Program-made: the position numbers and the translations under genes | The notes under the pieces: generated by a model | Seen by the model: the letters and a program-made list of their open reading frames with translations, nothing else | What the model was told of the DNA's origin: nothing | Database searches by the model: none | Shown: one piece after another, positions 16,485-26,038 of the stretch | Layout of the letters: each line of letters starts with the position of its first letter | Numbering within the stretch: position 1 is the stretch's first letter | NCBI GenBank assembly: GCA_963824905.1 | Contig: CAWGRH010000014.1 | Location: 310,001 to 374,000, forward strand | Direction of reading: 5' to 3' | Source: JAJPKK01 sp963824905 | GTDB taxonomy: Bacteria; Pseudomonadota; Alphaproteobacteria; Rhizobiales; Xanthobacteraceae | DNA: 64,000 nt

Positions 16485-17704
16485 GACGCCGCCTCGCCGG
16501 CCGCCGCGTGGTCGCGATGCGCGCGCTCGATATGCGCCGCGGCGCGGTCGATGCGGTCGACGGCCTCGGCGATCTCCGACTCTTCGATGATGAGCGGCGG
16601 CAGCATGCGCACCACGTTGTCACCGGCCGCGACGCCGAGCAGCTTTTCCTCGCGCAGCGCCTGCACCAGTTCGCCGTTCGGGCACGCCGCGACGAGGCCG
16701 AGCAGCAGGCCTTCACCACGCACGTCGGAGATCACCCCGGGATGACGGTCCCTGACCGAGGCGAGCTTCTGGCGGAACAGGATCGCGCTGCGCTGGACCT
16801 TTTCGAGGAATCCGGGCGCCAGCACGATGTCGAGGACGGCGTTGCCGACCGCCATCGCCAGCGGATTTGCGCCGAACGTCGAGCCGTGAGTGCCCGCCGT
16901 CATGCCTTTACCGGCCTCAGCGGTGGTAAGGCACGCGCCGACCGGAAAGCCGCCGCCGAGCGCCTTCGCAATTCCCATGATGTCCGGGGTCACGCCGGCG
17001 CGCTGATGGGCGAAGAAAGTGCCGGTGCGGCCCATGCCGGTCTGCACCTCGTCGAACACGAGCAGCAGGCCTTTGTCATCGCACAGCTCGCGCAACGCCT
17101 TGAGGAACGGCGTCGGCACTACGCGCACCCCGCCCTCGCCCTGGATCGGCTCGATCAGGATCGCGGCGGTCTCAGGTCCGATCGCGCGCTTGACGGCGTT
17201 CAGATCGCCGAACGGCACCTGGTCGAAACCTTCGACCACCGGCCCATAGCCTTCGAGGTATTTCTTCTGCCCGCCGGCAGCGAGCGTCGCCAGCGTGCGC
17301 CCGTGAAAGGCGCCTTCGAAGGTGATGATGCGGTAACGCTCGGGGTGGTCGCTGACATACTGATAGCGACGCGCGACCTTGATCGCGCATTCCATCGCCT
17401 CGGCGCCGGAATTGCAGAAGAACACGAGGTCGGCGAACGTCGTAGCGCACAGCCGGTCCGCCAGCCGCTCGGCCTCGGGAATCTGGAACAGGTTCGAGAC
17501 GTGCCAGACCTTGTGGGCCTGGGCGTCGAGCGCCTCGATGAGGCGCGGGTGCGCGTGGCCGAGCGCGTTGACCGCAACGCCGGCGGTGAAATCGAGATAA
17601 CGCTCGCCATCCGTCGAGATCAGCCAAACGCCTTCGCCCCGCTCGAAGGCGAGGTCTGCCCGGGCATAGGTCGGCAAAAGGTGTGAGGTCACGGCACGGC
17701 TCAT
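16481..17704 (-). CDS. argD: Acetylornithine aminotransferase
   Basis: The 407-residue PLP-dependent class III aminotransferase converts N-acetylglutamate semialdehyde to N-acetylornithine. Visible are NSGAEAMECAIKVAR, FHGRTLATLAAGGQ, the PLP-contacting VFDEVQTGMGRTG (Asp218) and the Schiff-base lysine 247 in GIAKALGGGFPVGA. ATG 17704 (MSRAVTSHLLPTYARADLAF) fits the family; a frame extending to 17788 adds a non-homologous stretch. First gene of argD-argF-hslO. Confidence 0.95.
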
Positions 17705-18147
17705 TCTTTGGTGCGTCGGATCACGCTCGCGCGTTCGATAGCGACGAATTGTGCGCAAAATGAATGTGCCGCCTCGCGGGGGCGGCACGCCAAACTATTT
17801 TAAGTCCGGCTGGGCCGGAGTCAACACGATGCTCGACCCCAAGGATGGTGCCACAAAACCATCGCCCCGGCGGCTTGCAACAGGCAAAGCGACGACGAGC
17901 TGTGGATGACGTGGCCGTGGAGTGCCTGGATACAGGAGAACATGTGGACGAGGGATGGGCCGGACTCTTGCGCGCGAGTCACGGCATATAGTAGCGTTAC
18001 CGCGCACTGGTACGACATCTCGTGCGGCGACAATTTTCTTAAGTTTGTGGGTAGCGAAGCGTTCACGGCGCCCGGCTCCGGGTCGGGCGGCGGCGTAGAG
18101 GGATTCCGCCGAGAGGTCCTTGCTTAGAAACACAAGGTGGGCTGGCC
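17705..18147. promoter_or_regulatory. argD/gcrA divergent control region with four GANTC sites
   Basis: This 443-bp gap holds no supported gene. It contains four CcrM-type GANTC sites: 17818-17822, 17963-17967, 17976-17980 and 18112-18116, the last about 31 bases before the gcrA ATG. In alphaproteobacteria CcrM methylation of GANTC and GcrA binding are functionally linked. The site count is modestly above what base composition would give by chance. Close to argD, GTGCCGCC (17766-17773) and GGCGGCAC (17781-17788) form a perfect 8-bp stem that would lie in the argD leader. Confidence 0.5.
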
Positions 18148-18654
18148 ATGACATGGACTGACGAGCGGGTGGAATTGCTCAAAAAGCTCTGGGCCGACGG
18201 ACTTTCTGCAAGCCGGATCGCGGCCGAGCTCGGCGGCGTCTCGCGCAACTCGGTGATCGGCAAGGTGCATCGTCTCGGACTGTCGGGCCGCGCCAAGAGC
18301 GCTTCGGCCTCAGTGCCGCGCCAGCGCAAGCCGCGCACCCACCAGCACATGATGCGGATCGCGCGCCCCGGCGTGCGCGGCAACACGGCCCTCGCGCCGA
18401 TGCCGATCTACGAGGCCGATCTCGAACCCGAGCCCGAGGTAATCGAGAACATCATTCCGATCGGACAGCGCTGCACGATCCTGGAGTTGACGGAAAGCAC
18501 TTGCCGGTGGCCGATCGGCGATCCGAGCGCCGCCGATTTCTTCTTCTGTGGCGGCAAGACGCTCGACGGCCTGCCTTATTGCGGCTACCACTCGCGCATC
18601 GCCTACCAGCCGGTGTCGGAACGCCGCCGAGAGAAGCGCGCGGAACGCGAATAG
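18148..18654 (+). CDS. gcrA: Cell-cycle regulator GcrA
   Basis: The 168-residue product begins with the GcrA signature MTWTDERVELLKKLWADGLS followed by ASRIAAELGG and NSVIGKVHRLGLSGRAK (helix-turn-helix, residues 1-50). It ends with the conserved sigma-factor-interacting region ILELTESTCRWPIGDPS and FFCGGKTLDGLPYCGYHSRI. GcrA binds sigma70 and activates promoters carrying methylated GANTC sites. The upstream region has several such sites, consistent with cell-cycle control of its own expression. Confidence 0.95.
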   Translation: MTWTDERVELLKKLWADGLSASRIAAELGGVSRNSVIGKVHRLGLSGRAKSASASVPRQRKPRTHQHMMRIARPGVRGNTALAPMPIYEADLEPEPEVIENIIPIGQRCTILELTESTCRWPIGDPSAADFFFCGGKTLDGLPYCGYHSRIAYQPVSERRREKRAERE

Positions 18655-18687
18655 AGATTCCCAGTCGCGCTGTCCGTTTACACTGCA

Positions 18688-18710
18688 ATTGCCCGGCTCG
18701 AGCGGGCAAT
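18688..18710. terminator. Inverted repeat between convergent gcrA and phoB
   Basis: ATTGCCCG (18688-18695) and CGGGCAAT (18703-18710) form a perfect 8-bp stem with a 7-base loop. It lies midway between the convergent ends of gcrA and phoB. There is no clear T-run on either side, so it may be a weak bidirectional terminator or a repeat-type hairpin. Confidence 0.4.
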
Positions 18711-18780
18711 CCAATAATACCCGCTGTCATCGTTGGGCTTGACGACACCATTATGCGGAACACGCCCCGAATGCGGCGCG

Positions 18781-19482
18781 TCACGCGCTTTTGACGAAGC
18801 GATCGTTGAGCGCGTAGCCGGCGCCGCGCACGGTGCGGATCGGGTCGGTGGCGCGACCGCGGTTGAGCGCCTTGCGCAGACGTCCGACATGGACGTCCAC
18901 GGTGCGTTCGTCGATATAGACGTCGCGGCCCCAGACGCGGTCGAGTAGCTGCTCGCGCGAGAATACACGGCCGGGATTTTCCATCAGGAATTCGAGCAGG
19001 CGGAATTCGGTGGGCCCCAGCGGGACATCGCGGCCGGCGCGGGCGACGCGTTTCTTTTCGCGATCGAGCTCGATGTCGCCCGCCGCGAGCACGCCGGCGA
19101 CACGCTCCGGCTTGGTCCGCCGCAGCAGCGCGCGAATGCGCGCCAGCAACTCGGGCACTGAGAACGGCTTGACGATGTAATCGTCGGCACCGGTGGCGAG
19201 GCCGCGCACGCGCTCGGTCTCCTCGCCGCGCGCCGTGAGCATGATGATCGGCAATGCTTGAGTCTCGGGGCGCGCACGCAACCGCCGGATCAGCTCGATG
19301 CCGGAGAGGCCCGGGAGCATCCAGTCGATGACCGCGAGATCCGGCGTGTTCTCCTTGAGTTTGAGGTCCGCCTCGTCGCCGCGCACCGCCGACTCGACGG
19401 AATAACCCTCCGCCTCGAGATTGTAGCGCAGGAGGAGCGTCAGCGGCTCCTCGTCCTCGATAATCAGAATTCGCGCCGTCAT
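18781..19482 (-). CDS. phoB: Phosphate regulon response regulator PhoB
   Basis: The 233-residue protein has a receiver domain (acidic pocket Asp10/Glu11, phospho-acceptor Asp53 in VIDWMLPG, lysine in DDYIVKPFS) and an OmpR-type winged-helix domain (GPTEFRLLEFLMENPGRVFS, VDVHVGRLRKAL). Phosphorylated by PhoR, it binds Pho boxes and activates the pst genes upstream of it. It is the last gene of the phoR-pst-phoU-phoB run, 29 bases from phoU. Confidence 0.96.
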   Translation of the reverse strand: MTARILIIEDEEPLTLLLRYNLEAEGYSVESAVRGDEADLKLKENTPDLAVIDWMLPGLSGIELIRRLRARPETQALPIIMLTARGEETERVRGLATGADDYIVKPFSVPELLARIRALLRRTKPERVAGVLAAGDIELDREKKRVARAGRDVPLGPTEFRLLEFLMENPGRVFSREQLLDRVWGRDVYIDERTVDVHVGRLRKALNRGRATDPIRTVRGAGYALNDRFVKSA

Positions 19483-19511
19483 TCAGCCCTCGACATCGCG
19501 CGCGGTGCCGC

Positions 19512-20231
19512 TCACGTGTGAAACGGAACCCGCGTTGTGGCAGTGTTGTCCCGTTTAGGACGCTCGTCAGGCAGAGGCTTGCCCTCCACCATGTAATAGA
19601 TGGTCTCGGCGATGTTGGTGGCGTGGTCGCCCATCCGCTCGATGTTCTTGGCACAGAACAGCAGATGGATGCACACGCTGATGTTGCGCGGGTCTTCCAT
19701 CATGTAGGTGAGGAGCTCGCGGAACAGCGAGTTGTTGACCGCGTCGACCTCCTCGTCGCCGCGCCATACCGCCAGCGCCTTGGCGACGTCGCGGCGCGAA
19801 TAAGCGTCGAGCACGTCCTTGATCTGGGTAAGCACGAGCTCTGCCATGTGCTCGACCCCGCGCATCACCTTCTGCAGGTTGAGCTCGGTGTCGAGGACCA
19901 TGACGCGCTTTGCGATGTTCTTGGCGAGATCGCCGATCCGCTCGAGATCGTTGGAGACGCGCAGCGCGCCGACGATGTCGCGCAGGTCGATCGCCATCGG
20001 CTGGCGCCGAGCGATGGTGAGGATCGCCTTCTCTTCGATCTCGCGCTGGAGCAGGTCGATCTTGCTGTCGTCGGCAATGATGCTTTGCGACAGCGCCGTG
20101 TCGTGGCGGTTGAGGGCGTCGATCGCATCGCCGATCAGGCGCTCGGCAAGACCGCCCATCTCGGCGATCATCCGCACCAGCTCCTGGAGATCTACGTCGA
20201 ACGCCTTGTGAGTGTGCTCGGTTATTGCCAT
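19512..20231 (-). CDS. phoU: Phosphate signalling protein PhoU
   Basis: The 239-residue all-helical protein has two PhoU repeats. The first has EMGGLAERLIGDAIDAL and DLRDIVGALRVSNDLERIGD; the second has ICIHLLFCAKNIERMGDHAT, carrying the E/DxxxD metal-binding pattern in each ERIGD/ERMGDH motif. PhoU restrains PhoR when Pst reports ample phosphate and modulates Pst transport. It lies between pstB and phoB. Confidence 0.95.
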   Translation of the reverse strand: MAITEHTHKAFDVDLQELVRMIAEMGGLAERLIGDAIDALNRHDTALSQSIIADDSKIDLLQREIEEKAILTIARRQPMAIDLRDIVGALRVSNDLERIGDLAKNIAKRVMVLDTELNLQKVMRGVEHMAELVLTQIKDVLDAYSRRDVAKALAVWRGDEEVDAVNNSLFRELLTYMMEDPRNISVCIHLLFCAKNIERMGDHATNIAETIYYMVEGKPLPDERPKRDNTATTRVPFHT

Positions 20232-20253
20232 TTCGTCCCTCCGCTCGCGCGCA

Positions 20254-21090
20254 TCAGCCGAAGCGGCCAGTGATGTAATCCTGGGTGCGCTTGTCCGTGG
20301 GGGTGGTGAACATCTTGCTCGTGGTGTCGAACTCGACCATCTCGCCGAGATACATGAAGGCAGTGAAGTCGGAGACGCGCGCCGCCTGCTGCATGTTGTG
20401 AGTGACGATAGCGATCGTGTAGTCGTCCTTGAGCTCGTCGATCAACTCTTCGATCTTGGCGGTGGAAATCGGATCGAGCGCCGAGCAGGGCTCGTCGAGC
20501 AAAATGACCTCCGGCTTGATCGCGACTGTACGGGCGATGCACAGGCGCTGCTGCTGACCGCCCGACAGGCTGAGCCCGTTGGCGTGCAGCTTGTCCTTGA
20601 CCTCTTCCCAGATCGCCGCGCGGCGCAACGCAGATTCGACCCGCTGGTCGAGATCGGCGCGCGAGATGCGCTCGTAGAGGCGGACGCCGAATGCGATGTT
20701 CTCGTAGATCGACATCGGAAACGGCGTCGGCTTCTGAAACACCATGCCGATCCGCGCCCGCAACAGGTTGAGGTCCTGGCCGGGCTTGAGGATATTCTCG
20801 CCGTCGAACAGCACTTCGCCTTCCGCCCGCTGGTTCGGGTAAAGGTCGTAGATGCGGTTGAGAATGCGCAGCAGGGTGGATTTGCCGCAACCGGACGGAC
20901 CGATGAAGGCGACAACCTTGCGATCGTAAAGCGGCACGTTGACCGATCTCAGCGCCCGATGGTCGCCGTAATAGAAGCTGAGATCGCGGACCAGCACCTT
21001 TGCGGCGAGCTTGCCGTGCGCGGCGGCGTCTTTGCTGGCGACCGGGACCGGCGGCGCGGTGGCCGTGCCGGCGCTGTTCATGGAATTCAT
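20254..21090 (-). CDS. pstB: Phosphate ABC transporter ATPase PstB
   Basis: The 278-residue product carries Walker A GPSGCGKST (64-72), signature LSGGQQQRL, Walker B VILLDEPCSALD and the switch His in VTHN. It powers high-affinity phosphate uptake with PstA/PstC. Its ATG overlaps the pstA stop (ATGA at 21087-21090). A ~30-residue Ala-rich head precedes the conserved domain, so an internal start is possible. Confidence 0.96.
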   Translation of the reverse strand: MNSMNSAGTATAPPVPVASKDAAAHGKLAAKVLVRDLSFYYGDHRALRSVNVPLYDRKVVAFIGPSGCGKSTLLRILNRIYDLYPNQRAEGEVLFDGENILKPGQDLNLLRARIGMVFQKPTPFPMSIYENIAFGVRLYERISRADLDQRVESALRRAAIWEEVKDKLHANGLSLSGGQQQRLCIARTVAIKPEVILLDEPCSALDPISTAKIEELIDELKDDYTIAIVTHNMQQAARVSDFTAFMYLGEMVEFDTTSKMFTTPTDKRTQDYITGRFG

Positions 21091-21926
21091 GACGATTTCC
21101 TCGAGGCGGTCAGAGTGCGCGCGGTGATGCTGAGCGCCAGCACTGCGAAGGTGATGATGAGCGCACCGATCCAGGCGAGCCGCTGCCAGTCGGCGTAGGG
21201 GCTGAGCGCGAACTGGAAGATGACGACCGGGAGGCTCGAGATCGGGGCGTTCAGGTCGGACGAGAAGAACTGGTTGTTGAGCGCGGTGAACAGGAGCGGC
21301 GCGGTCTCGCCGCTGATGCGAGCGACGGCGAGCAGCACGCCGGTGACCATCCCGGCCTTCGCCGCACGGTACGACACGTAGCCGATCACGTGGGCCCGCG
21401 GCATGCCGAGCGAGGTGGCCGCCTCGCGCAGCTCCCTCGGCACCAGGGCGAGCATGTCCTCGGTGGTGCGCACGACGACGGGAATGACGATGATCGCCAA
21501 TGCCACGGCGCCGGCCCAGCCGGAGAAATGGCCCATCGGTGCGACCATGATCTCGTAGACGAACAGGCCGATGACGATCGACGGCGCGCTGAGCAGGATG
21601 TCGTTGATGAAGCGCACCACCATGGAGAGCTTCGCATACTTGCCGTACTCGGCCATGTAAGTGCCGGCCAGGATGCCGATCGGCGTTCCGATCAGGACGG
21701 CGATCACGGTGAGCATGATGCTGCCGATGATCGGGTTGAGGAGCCCGCCCGCCGAGCCCGGCGGCGGCGTCATCTCGGTGAAGACGGCCGGCGACAGACC
21801 GCTCAGGCCCTCGAACAGCAAGGTCCCGAGGATCGCGACCAGCCAGCCCAGCCCGATCACGGTGGCGCCGAGGGAGAGAGCGACCACGATGGTGTTCTTG
21901 AGGCGGCGACGCTTGTAGACGTCCAT
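21087..21926 (-). CDS. pstA: Phosphate ABC transporter permease PstA
   Basis: The 279-residue permease has six transmembrane segments and the ATPase-contact loop EAATSLGMPRAHVI. The start MDVYKRRRLKNT at 21926 is set by homology; a longer frame to 23033 is the pstC gene read in another phase. It begins two bases after pstC ends and overlaps pstB. Confidence 0.93.
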   Translation of the reverse strand: MDVYKRRRLKNTIVVALSLGATVIGLGWLVAILGTLLFEGLSGLSPAVFTEMTPPPGSAGGLLNPIIGSIMLTVIAVLIGTPIGILAGTYMAEYGKYAKLSMVVRFINDILLSAPSIVIGLFVYEIMVAPMGHFSGWAGAVALAIIVIPVVVRTTEDMLALVPRELREAATSLGMPRAHVIGYVSYRAAKAGMVTGVLLAVARISGETAPLLFTALNNQFFSSDLNAPISSLPVVIFQFALSPYADWQRLAWIGALIITFAVLALSITARTLTASRKSS

Positions 21927-21928
21927 GG

Positions 21929-22948
21929 TCAGCCCATCCGCCGTTCGAGCCGCAGGAGCATGTAGCGCGCTATCGCGAGCACGATGAAGGTGATGACGAA
22001 GAGGATGAGGCCGAGCGCGATCAACGCGGACGTGTAGAGGTCGCCGACCGCCTCGGTGAACTCGTTGGCGATGGTCGCGGAGATCGTCGTGCCCGGCGCG
22101 AGGATCGAGGTCGAGACGCGATGGGCGTTGCCGATCACGAAGGTGACCGCCATCGTCTCGCCGAGCGCCCGGCCGAGTCCGAGCATGACGCCGCCGATGA
22201 CGCCGACCCGGGCATAAGGCAGAACCACGTTGCGGACGACTTCCCAGGTGGTGCAGCCGATGCCGTAGGCCGCCTCCTTGAGCACCGGCGGGACCGCCTC
22301 GAACACGTCGCGCGACACCGAGGTGATGAAGGGCAGCACCATGATCGCGAGGATGAGCCCGGCGGTCAGCGTGCCGATGCCATAGGGCGGCCCTTCGAAG
22401 AGCGCCGAGAGAATCGGGATCGGGGCGAAGGCATCGATCAGGAACGGCTGAACGAAGCGCTGCAGAAAGGGGGCGAAGACGAACAGGCCCCAGATGCCGT
22501 AGATGATGCTCGGGATGCCGGCGAGCAGCTCGATCGCGATGCCGATCGGCCGGCGCAGCCACATCGGGCACAACTCGGTGAGAAAGAGGGAGATCAGCAA
22601 CCCGAGCGGCACCGCGATCGCCATCGCGATGACCGACGTGACGATGGTGCCGTAGATCGGTGCGAAGGCGCCGAATTTCTCGGTGACCGGGTTCCAGCGC
22701 TCTTCGTAGAGGAACGCGAAGCCGAACTCCTGCAATGCCGGCAGGGAACCCTTGATCAGCGCGGCGATGACGCCGCCGAGCAGGATCAGCACGAGGATCG
22801 CGGCGGCGCGGGTGAGGTTGTGGAACGCCGCGTCGCTCAGCCGCAAACGGTTGAGAATTTTCGCGCGTAGCGCGCTGTTGTCCGATGTGGCTGCGGTGCC
22901 GTTCGACAGAGCGAGGTCGACCACCGGCGTTCTCCCGGGTTCTAACAT
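21929..22948 (-). CDS. pstC: Phosphate ABC transporter permease PstC
   Basis: The 339-residue permease has a long cytoplasmic head (~45 residues, RAKILNRLRLSDAAFHNLTR) and six membrane segments, with LELLAGIPSIIYGIWGLFVF-type Pst signature (IELLAGIPSIIYGIWGLF) and the coupling loop KEAAYGIGCTTWEVV. It pairs with PstA. A strong hairpin in the ~200-bp gap before it separates it from pstS. Confidence 0.94.
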   Translation of the reverse strand: MLEPGRTPVVDLALSNGTAATSDNSALRAKILNRLRLSDAAFHNLTRAAAILVLILLGGVIAALIKGSLPALQEFGFAFLYEERWNPVTEKFGAFAPIYGTIVTSVIAMAIAVPLGLLISLFLTELCPMWLRRPIGIAIELLAGIPSIIYGIWGLFVFAPFLQRFVQPFLIDAFAPIPILSALFEGPPYGIGTLTAGLILAIMVLPFITSVSRDVFEAVPPVLKEAAYGIGCTTWEVVRNVVLPYARVGVIGGVMLGLGRALGETMAVTFVIGNAHRVSTSILAPGTTISATIANEFTEAVGDLYTSALIALGLILFVITFIVLAIARYMLLRLERRMG

Positions 22949-23105
22949 GTCCCGCTCTCCCGATCCGCCGCGATAGTGGAGCCGTTCGGCTGGCGTCGGG
23001 GAACCCCAACACCGGCCGGGCGCCCGACCTCAACGGCTATCGATTCTATGCCGGCGGCGGCGCGCCCGAAAGCAGACCCGTGGAGGATTCGGAGCGGAAG
23101 TTGTT

Positions 23106-23131
23106 GAGGAAGGCGCGGAGGCGCCTTCCTC
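23106..23131. promoter_or_regulatory. Strong stem-loop between pstS and pstC
   Basis: GAGGAAGGCGC (23106-23116) and GCGCCTTCCTC (23121-23131) form a perfect 11-bp stem with a 4-base loop, 16 bases past the pstS stop. There is no T-run after it on the minus strand. In Pst-type operons such hairpins protect the binding-protein mRNA and lower downstream expression, giving excess PstS over the permease. That role is inferred here. Confidence 0.7.
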
Positions 23132-23146
23132 GGGATCTGATCACGC

Positions 23147-24214
23147 TCAGTTGGCAAACAGCGGCTTGCCGCCGGCGTCCTTGATATTGCCGCCCCACAT
23201 CTTCTCGACGTTGCCGACGACCGCGGTGGGCATTGGGACGAAGTCGAGCTCCTCGGCCATCTTGCCGCCTTTGGCATAGGCCCAGGCGAAGAACTTGAGG
23301 GCCAAGGCCGCGGCCGCCGGGTCCTGCGGCTGCTTGTGGATGAGGATGAAGGTTGCGGCGGTCATCGGCCACGACTGGCCGCCGGGCTGGTCGCTCAGGA
23401 TGACGCCGTAGCCGGGCACCGAGTTCCAGTCGGCATTGGCAGCGGCGGCCTGAAAGGTCTCCGAGGTCGGCGACACCGTCTTGCCGTCCTTGTTGATCAT
23501 GTTGGCATAGGTCAGCTTGTTCTGCTTGGCATAGGCGTATTCGACGTAGCCGACCGAGCCTCTGGTGTTGGCGACGTTGTTGGCGACGCCTTCGTTGCCC
23601 TTGGCGCCGATGCCGACCGGCCATTCGACCGCGGTAGCCGAGCCGACCTTGGACTTCCAGTCCGGGCTCACCTTGGCGAGGTAGTCGGTGAAGTTGAAGG
23701 TGGTGCCGGAGCCGTCGGAGCGGTGAACCACTGCGATCGCCTGGCTCGGCAGCTTGACGCTGGGATTGAGCTTCTTGATTGCCGCGTCGTCCCAGCTCTT
23801 CACTTGGCCGAGGAAGATTTTGCCGAGCGTCGGGCCATCGATCACGAGCTCGCCCGGCTTGACGCCGTCGAGATTGACGACCGGCACGATGCCGCCCATC
23901 ACCATCGGGAACTGGACGAGGCCGCTTTTGTCGAGGTCGGCGCCGGAGAGCGGCGCGTCGGTCGCGCCGAACACCACTGTCTTCGCCTGGATCTGCTTGA
24001 TGCCGCCGCCGGAGCCGATCGACTGATAGTTGAGGCCGATCCCGGTGTCCTTCTTATAGGCGTCCGCCCACTTGGCGTAGATCGGATAGGGGAAGGTGGC
24101 GCCGGCACCCGAGATGTCGGCGGCGAAAGCAGCCAATGGCGCGGCGACGGCGATCGCGCCGGCCGCGAGCAGGGCGCGGAACGGGGTAATATCAAGCTTC
24201 ACTGTTTTCTCCAT
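23147..24214 (-). CDS. pstS: Phosphate-binding periplasmic protein PstS
   Basis: The 355-residue product has a signal peptide (about 1-31, cleavage at AFAAD) and PstS phosphate-binding motifs: ISGAGATFPYPIYAKW, YQSIGSGGGIKQI, FGATDAPLSGADL and HRSDGSGTTFNFTDYL. It captures phosphate for PstCAB. A Pho box lies ~210 bases upstream. Confidence 0.95.
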   Translation of the reverse strand: MEKTVKLDITPFRALLAAGAIAVAAPLAAFAADISGAGATFPYPIYAKWADAYKKDTGIGLNYQSIGSGGGIKQIQAKTVVFGATDAPLSGADLDKSGLVQFPMVMGGIVPVVNLDGVKPGELVIDGPTLGKIFLGQVKSWDDAAIKKLNPSVKLPSQAIAVVHRSDGSGTTFNFTDYLAKVSPDWKSKVGSATAVEWPVGIGAKGNEGVANNVANTRGSVGYVEYAYAKQNKLTYANMINKDGKTVSPTSETFQAAAANADWNSVPGYGVILSDQPGGQSWPMTAATFILIHKQPQDPAAAALALKFFAWAYAKGGKMAEELDFVPMPTAVVGNVEKMWGGNIKDAGGKPLFAN

Positions 24215-24422
24215 CCGTTGGCCGGATCAGAGCACCACAGGCGACGAACCTGCGGCCTCCCCAAGGCCGGCTTTTGGGTTGTTATTTCGATTGCTGGCCT
24301 CTAACGCAGGATCACTCGTCGGGGAGCAGGGCGAGCCAGCTTGGTCGTCTCCCCTCGCTCCGCAACGGTGGTGGAGCTAGCTGCAAGCTACGCCGCCGAT
24401 GTCATCGTTCTATGTGACCATG

Positions 24423-24440
24423 ATGACAGTCAGATGACGG
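24423..24440 (-). promoter_or_regulatory. Pho box upstream of pstS
   Basis: Read on the minus strand the site is CCGTCAT-CTGA-CTGTCAT: two 7-base half-sites with a 4-base spacer, one mismatch from the consensus CTGTCAT repeat. It sits right after the phoR stop and in the long pstS leader. It implies a separate PhoB-activated promoter for pstSCAB-phoU-phoB. Confidence 0.8.
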
Positions 24441-24455
24441 CCTATTTATTTGATT

Positions 24456-25781
24456 TCAATGAGGGATTACAGTCACGGCCGGTGTCATAATGAGGGGGAG
24501 CCGGACCGAGAAAGTGGCCCCCGCGCCGGGCGTGCTTTCGATCACGAGCCGACCGCGGTGGCGGTTGAGGATGTGCTTGACGAGGGCAAGCCCGAGGCCG
24601 GTTCCACCCTGGGCGCGGCTCTCGCTGATGTCGACCCGATAGAACCGCTCGGTGAGCCGTGGCAGGTGCTCGGGCGCGATGCCGGGGCCGAAATCACGCA
24701 CCGAGACCACCGCCTCTCGCGGATCACCTGTTGAGGGGCCCCTAGACAACGTAATGTCCACACGGTGGCCGGGCGCACCGTATTTGAGCGCGTTTTCGAT
24801 CAGGTTCTCGAACACGCGGATGAGCTCGTCACGGTCGCCGGGAACCAGCAGCGGGCCGTTGCCGGGCGCGATCTTGACTTCAACCTCGCGCTCATGGGCG
24901 AGCGGGGAAAGGCCATCGGCGACCTGGCGCACGATCACACCGAGATCGACGGGACTGTCCGGATGGATGTGCGCCTTCTGCTCGATGCGCGACAGCGACA
25001 ACAGATCGTCGATCAGCCGCGCCATCCGCGTCGCCTGCTCCTTCATGATGGCGAGGAAGCGGTCGCGGGCCGGCGCATCGCTGCGCGCCGGGCCCTGCAG
25101 CGTTTCGATGAAGCCCGACAGCGAGGCGAGCGGCGTGCGCAGCTCGTGGCTCGCATTGGCAACGAAGTCGGACCGCATCTCCTCGACGAGGCGCAGCGGC
25201 GTGAGATCGCGCAGCGTCAACAACACGAGGTTACGCGCCTGGCTGGGCGTCTCCCCGGGCAGCAGCAGCGGCGCGATATGGGCCTCCCACCAGCGGTCGG
25301 ACGGCACCCGCTCGAAGAACTCGACGCGCTGCCATTGCCGGCTCGCGGCGACGGCGCGGATCGCCTCGAGCACGTCCGGAACCCGCAGCGCGAACGAGAT
25401 CGGCTCGCCGCGGGAAATCCCCGGCATTATCTGCTGGGCGCTGGCATTGAAGGCGATGACCTGACTGTCCGGCGCGAGCGCGAGCGCCGGATCGGACAGG
25501 CCGGCGATGATCGCATCGACCATGCGATCGGCGAGGAGCGGCCCGGTGCGCTCGCCATAGATCGAGGCATCGTCGGCGCCGGGCAGCGCCGCCTCGCGGA
25601 TCAGCACGGCGAGCGCGATCACGGCAAAGCCGACCACCGCGGGAACCACGGCGAGGCCCGCGAACTCGACGAGGCCGACGAACAGCACGGCGGCGACGAC
25701 CAGGACCGGACGCGTGCGCACGAAGCGGCGCATCGCGCCGCCCGGCATCAGCACATCGTTTCGGCGTTCCTGGATCGCCAT
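24456..25781 (-). CDS. phoR: Phosphate regulon sensor kinase PhoR
   Basis: The 441-residue kinase has two membrane segments (about 24-62), a PAS-like domain (about 88-195), the HisKA box with phospho-accepting His212 (NASHELRTPLASL), and a HATPase domain with N-box FENLIENALKYG and G-boxes VRDFGPGIAP and GGTGLGLALVKH. It phosphorylates PhoB and takes input through PhoU/Pst. It has its own Pho box (26039-26056). Confidence 0.95.
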   Translation of the reverse strand: MAIQERRNDVLMPGGAMRRFVRTRPVLVVAAVLFVGLVEFAGLAVVPAVVGFAVIALAVLIREAALPGADDASIYGERTGPLLADRMVDAIIAGLSDPALALAPDSQVIAFNASAQQIMPGISRGEPISFALRVPDVLEAIRAVAASRQWQRVEFFERVPSDRWWEAHIAPLLLPGETPSQARNLVLLTLRDLTPLRLVEEMRSDFVANASHELRTPLASLSGFIETLQGPARSDAPARDRFLAIMKEQATRMARLIDDLLSLSRIEQKAHIHPDSPVDLGVIVRQVADGLSPLAHEREVEVKIAPGNGPLLVPGDRDELIRVFENLIENALKYGAPGHRVDITLSRGPSTGDPREAVVSVRDFGPGIAPEHLPRLTERFYRVDISESRAQGGTGLGLALVKHILNRHRGRLVIESTPGAGATFSVRLPLIMTPAVTVIPH

Positions 25782-26038
25782 GGGAATGCTTTGCGCCCCG
25801 GTTCGCGTCGTCCCAGCTCAGTCCGTCCAGCTTCCGTATGCGAGGACCGTCGAAGCGACGATTCAAGTCCGTTCCAGACAGATAGGAAACCGGCCACCGG
25901 TTGCATCACCAACGCACGATCGCAGATTTCCCAGTCGAGATCATGCGCAATTCGTTCGAACGGGCAGAGCGCCCTGTTCCACCGACGAGACGTGAGTCGG
26001 CACATCTCGTTACGTGGCAATGCATAGATGGCGCAGCA

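Noticed and set aside
16508..17686. A 392-codon plus-strand frame
   Set aside because: Antisense of argD, which has all catalytic motifs.
24481..24494. A GTGTCATAATGAG segment as another Pho half-site
   Set aside because: Single half-site only, inside the phoR 3' end, without a partner at the right spacing.
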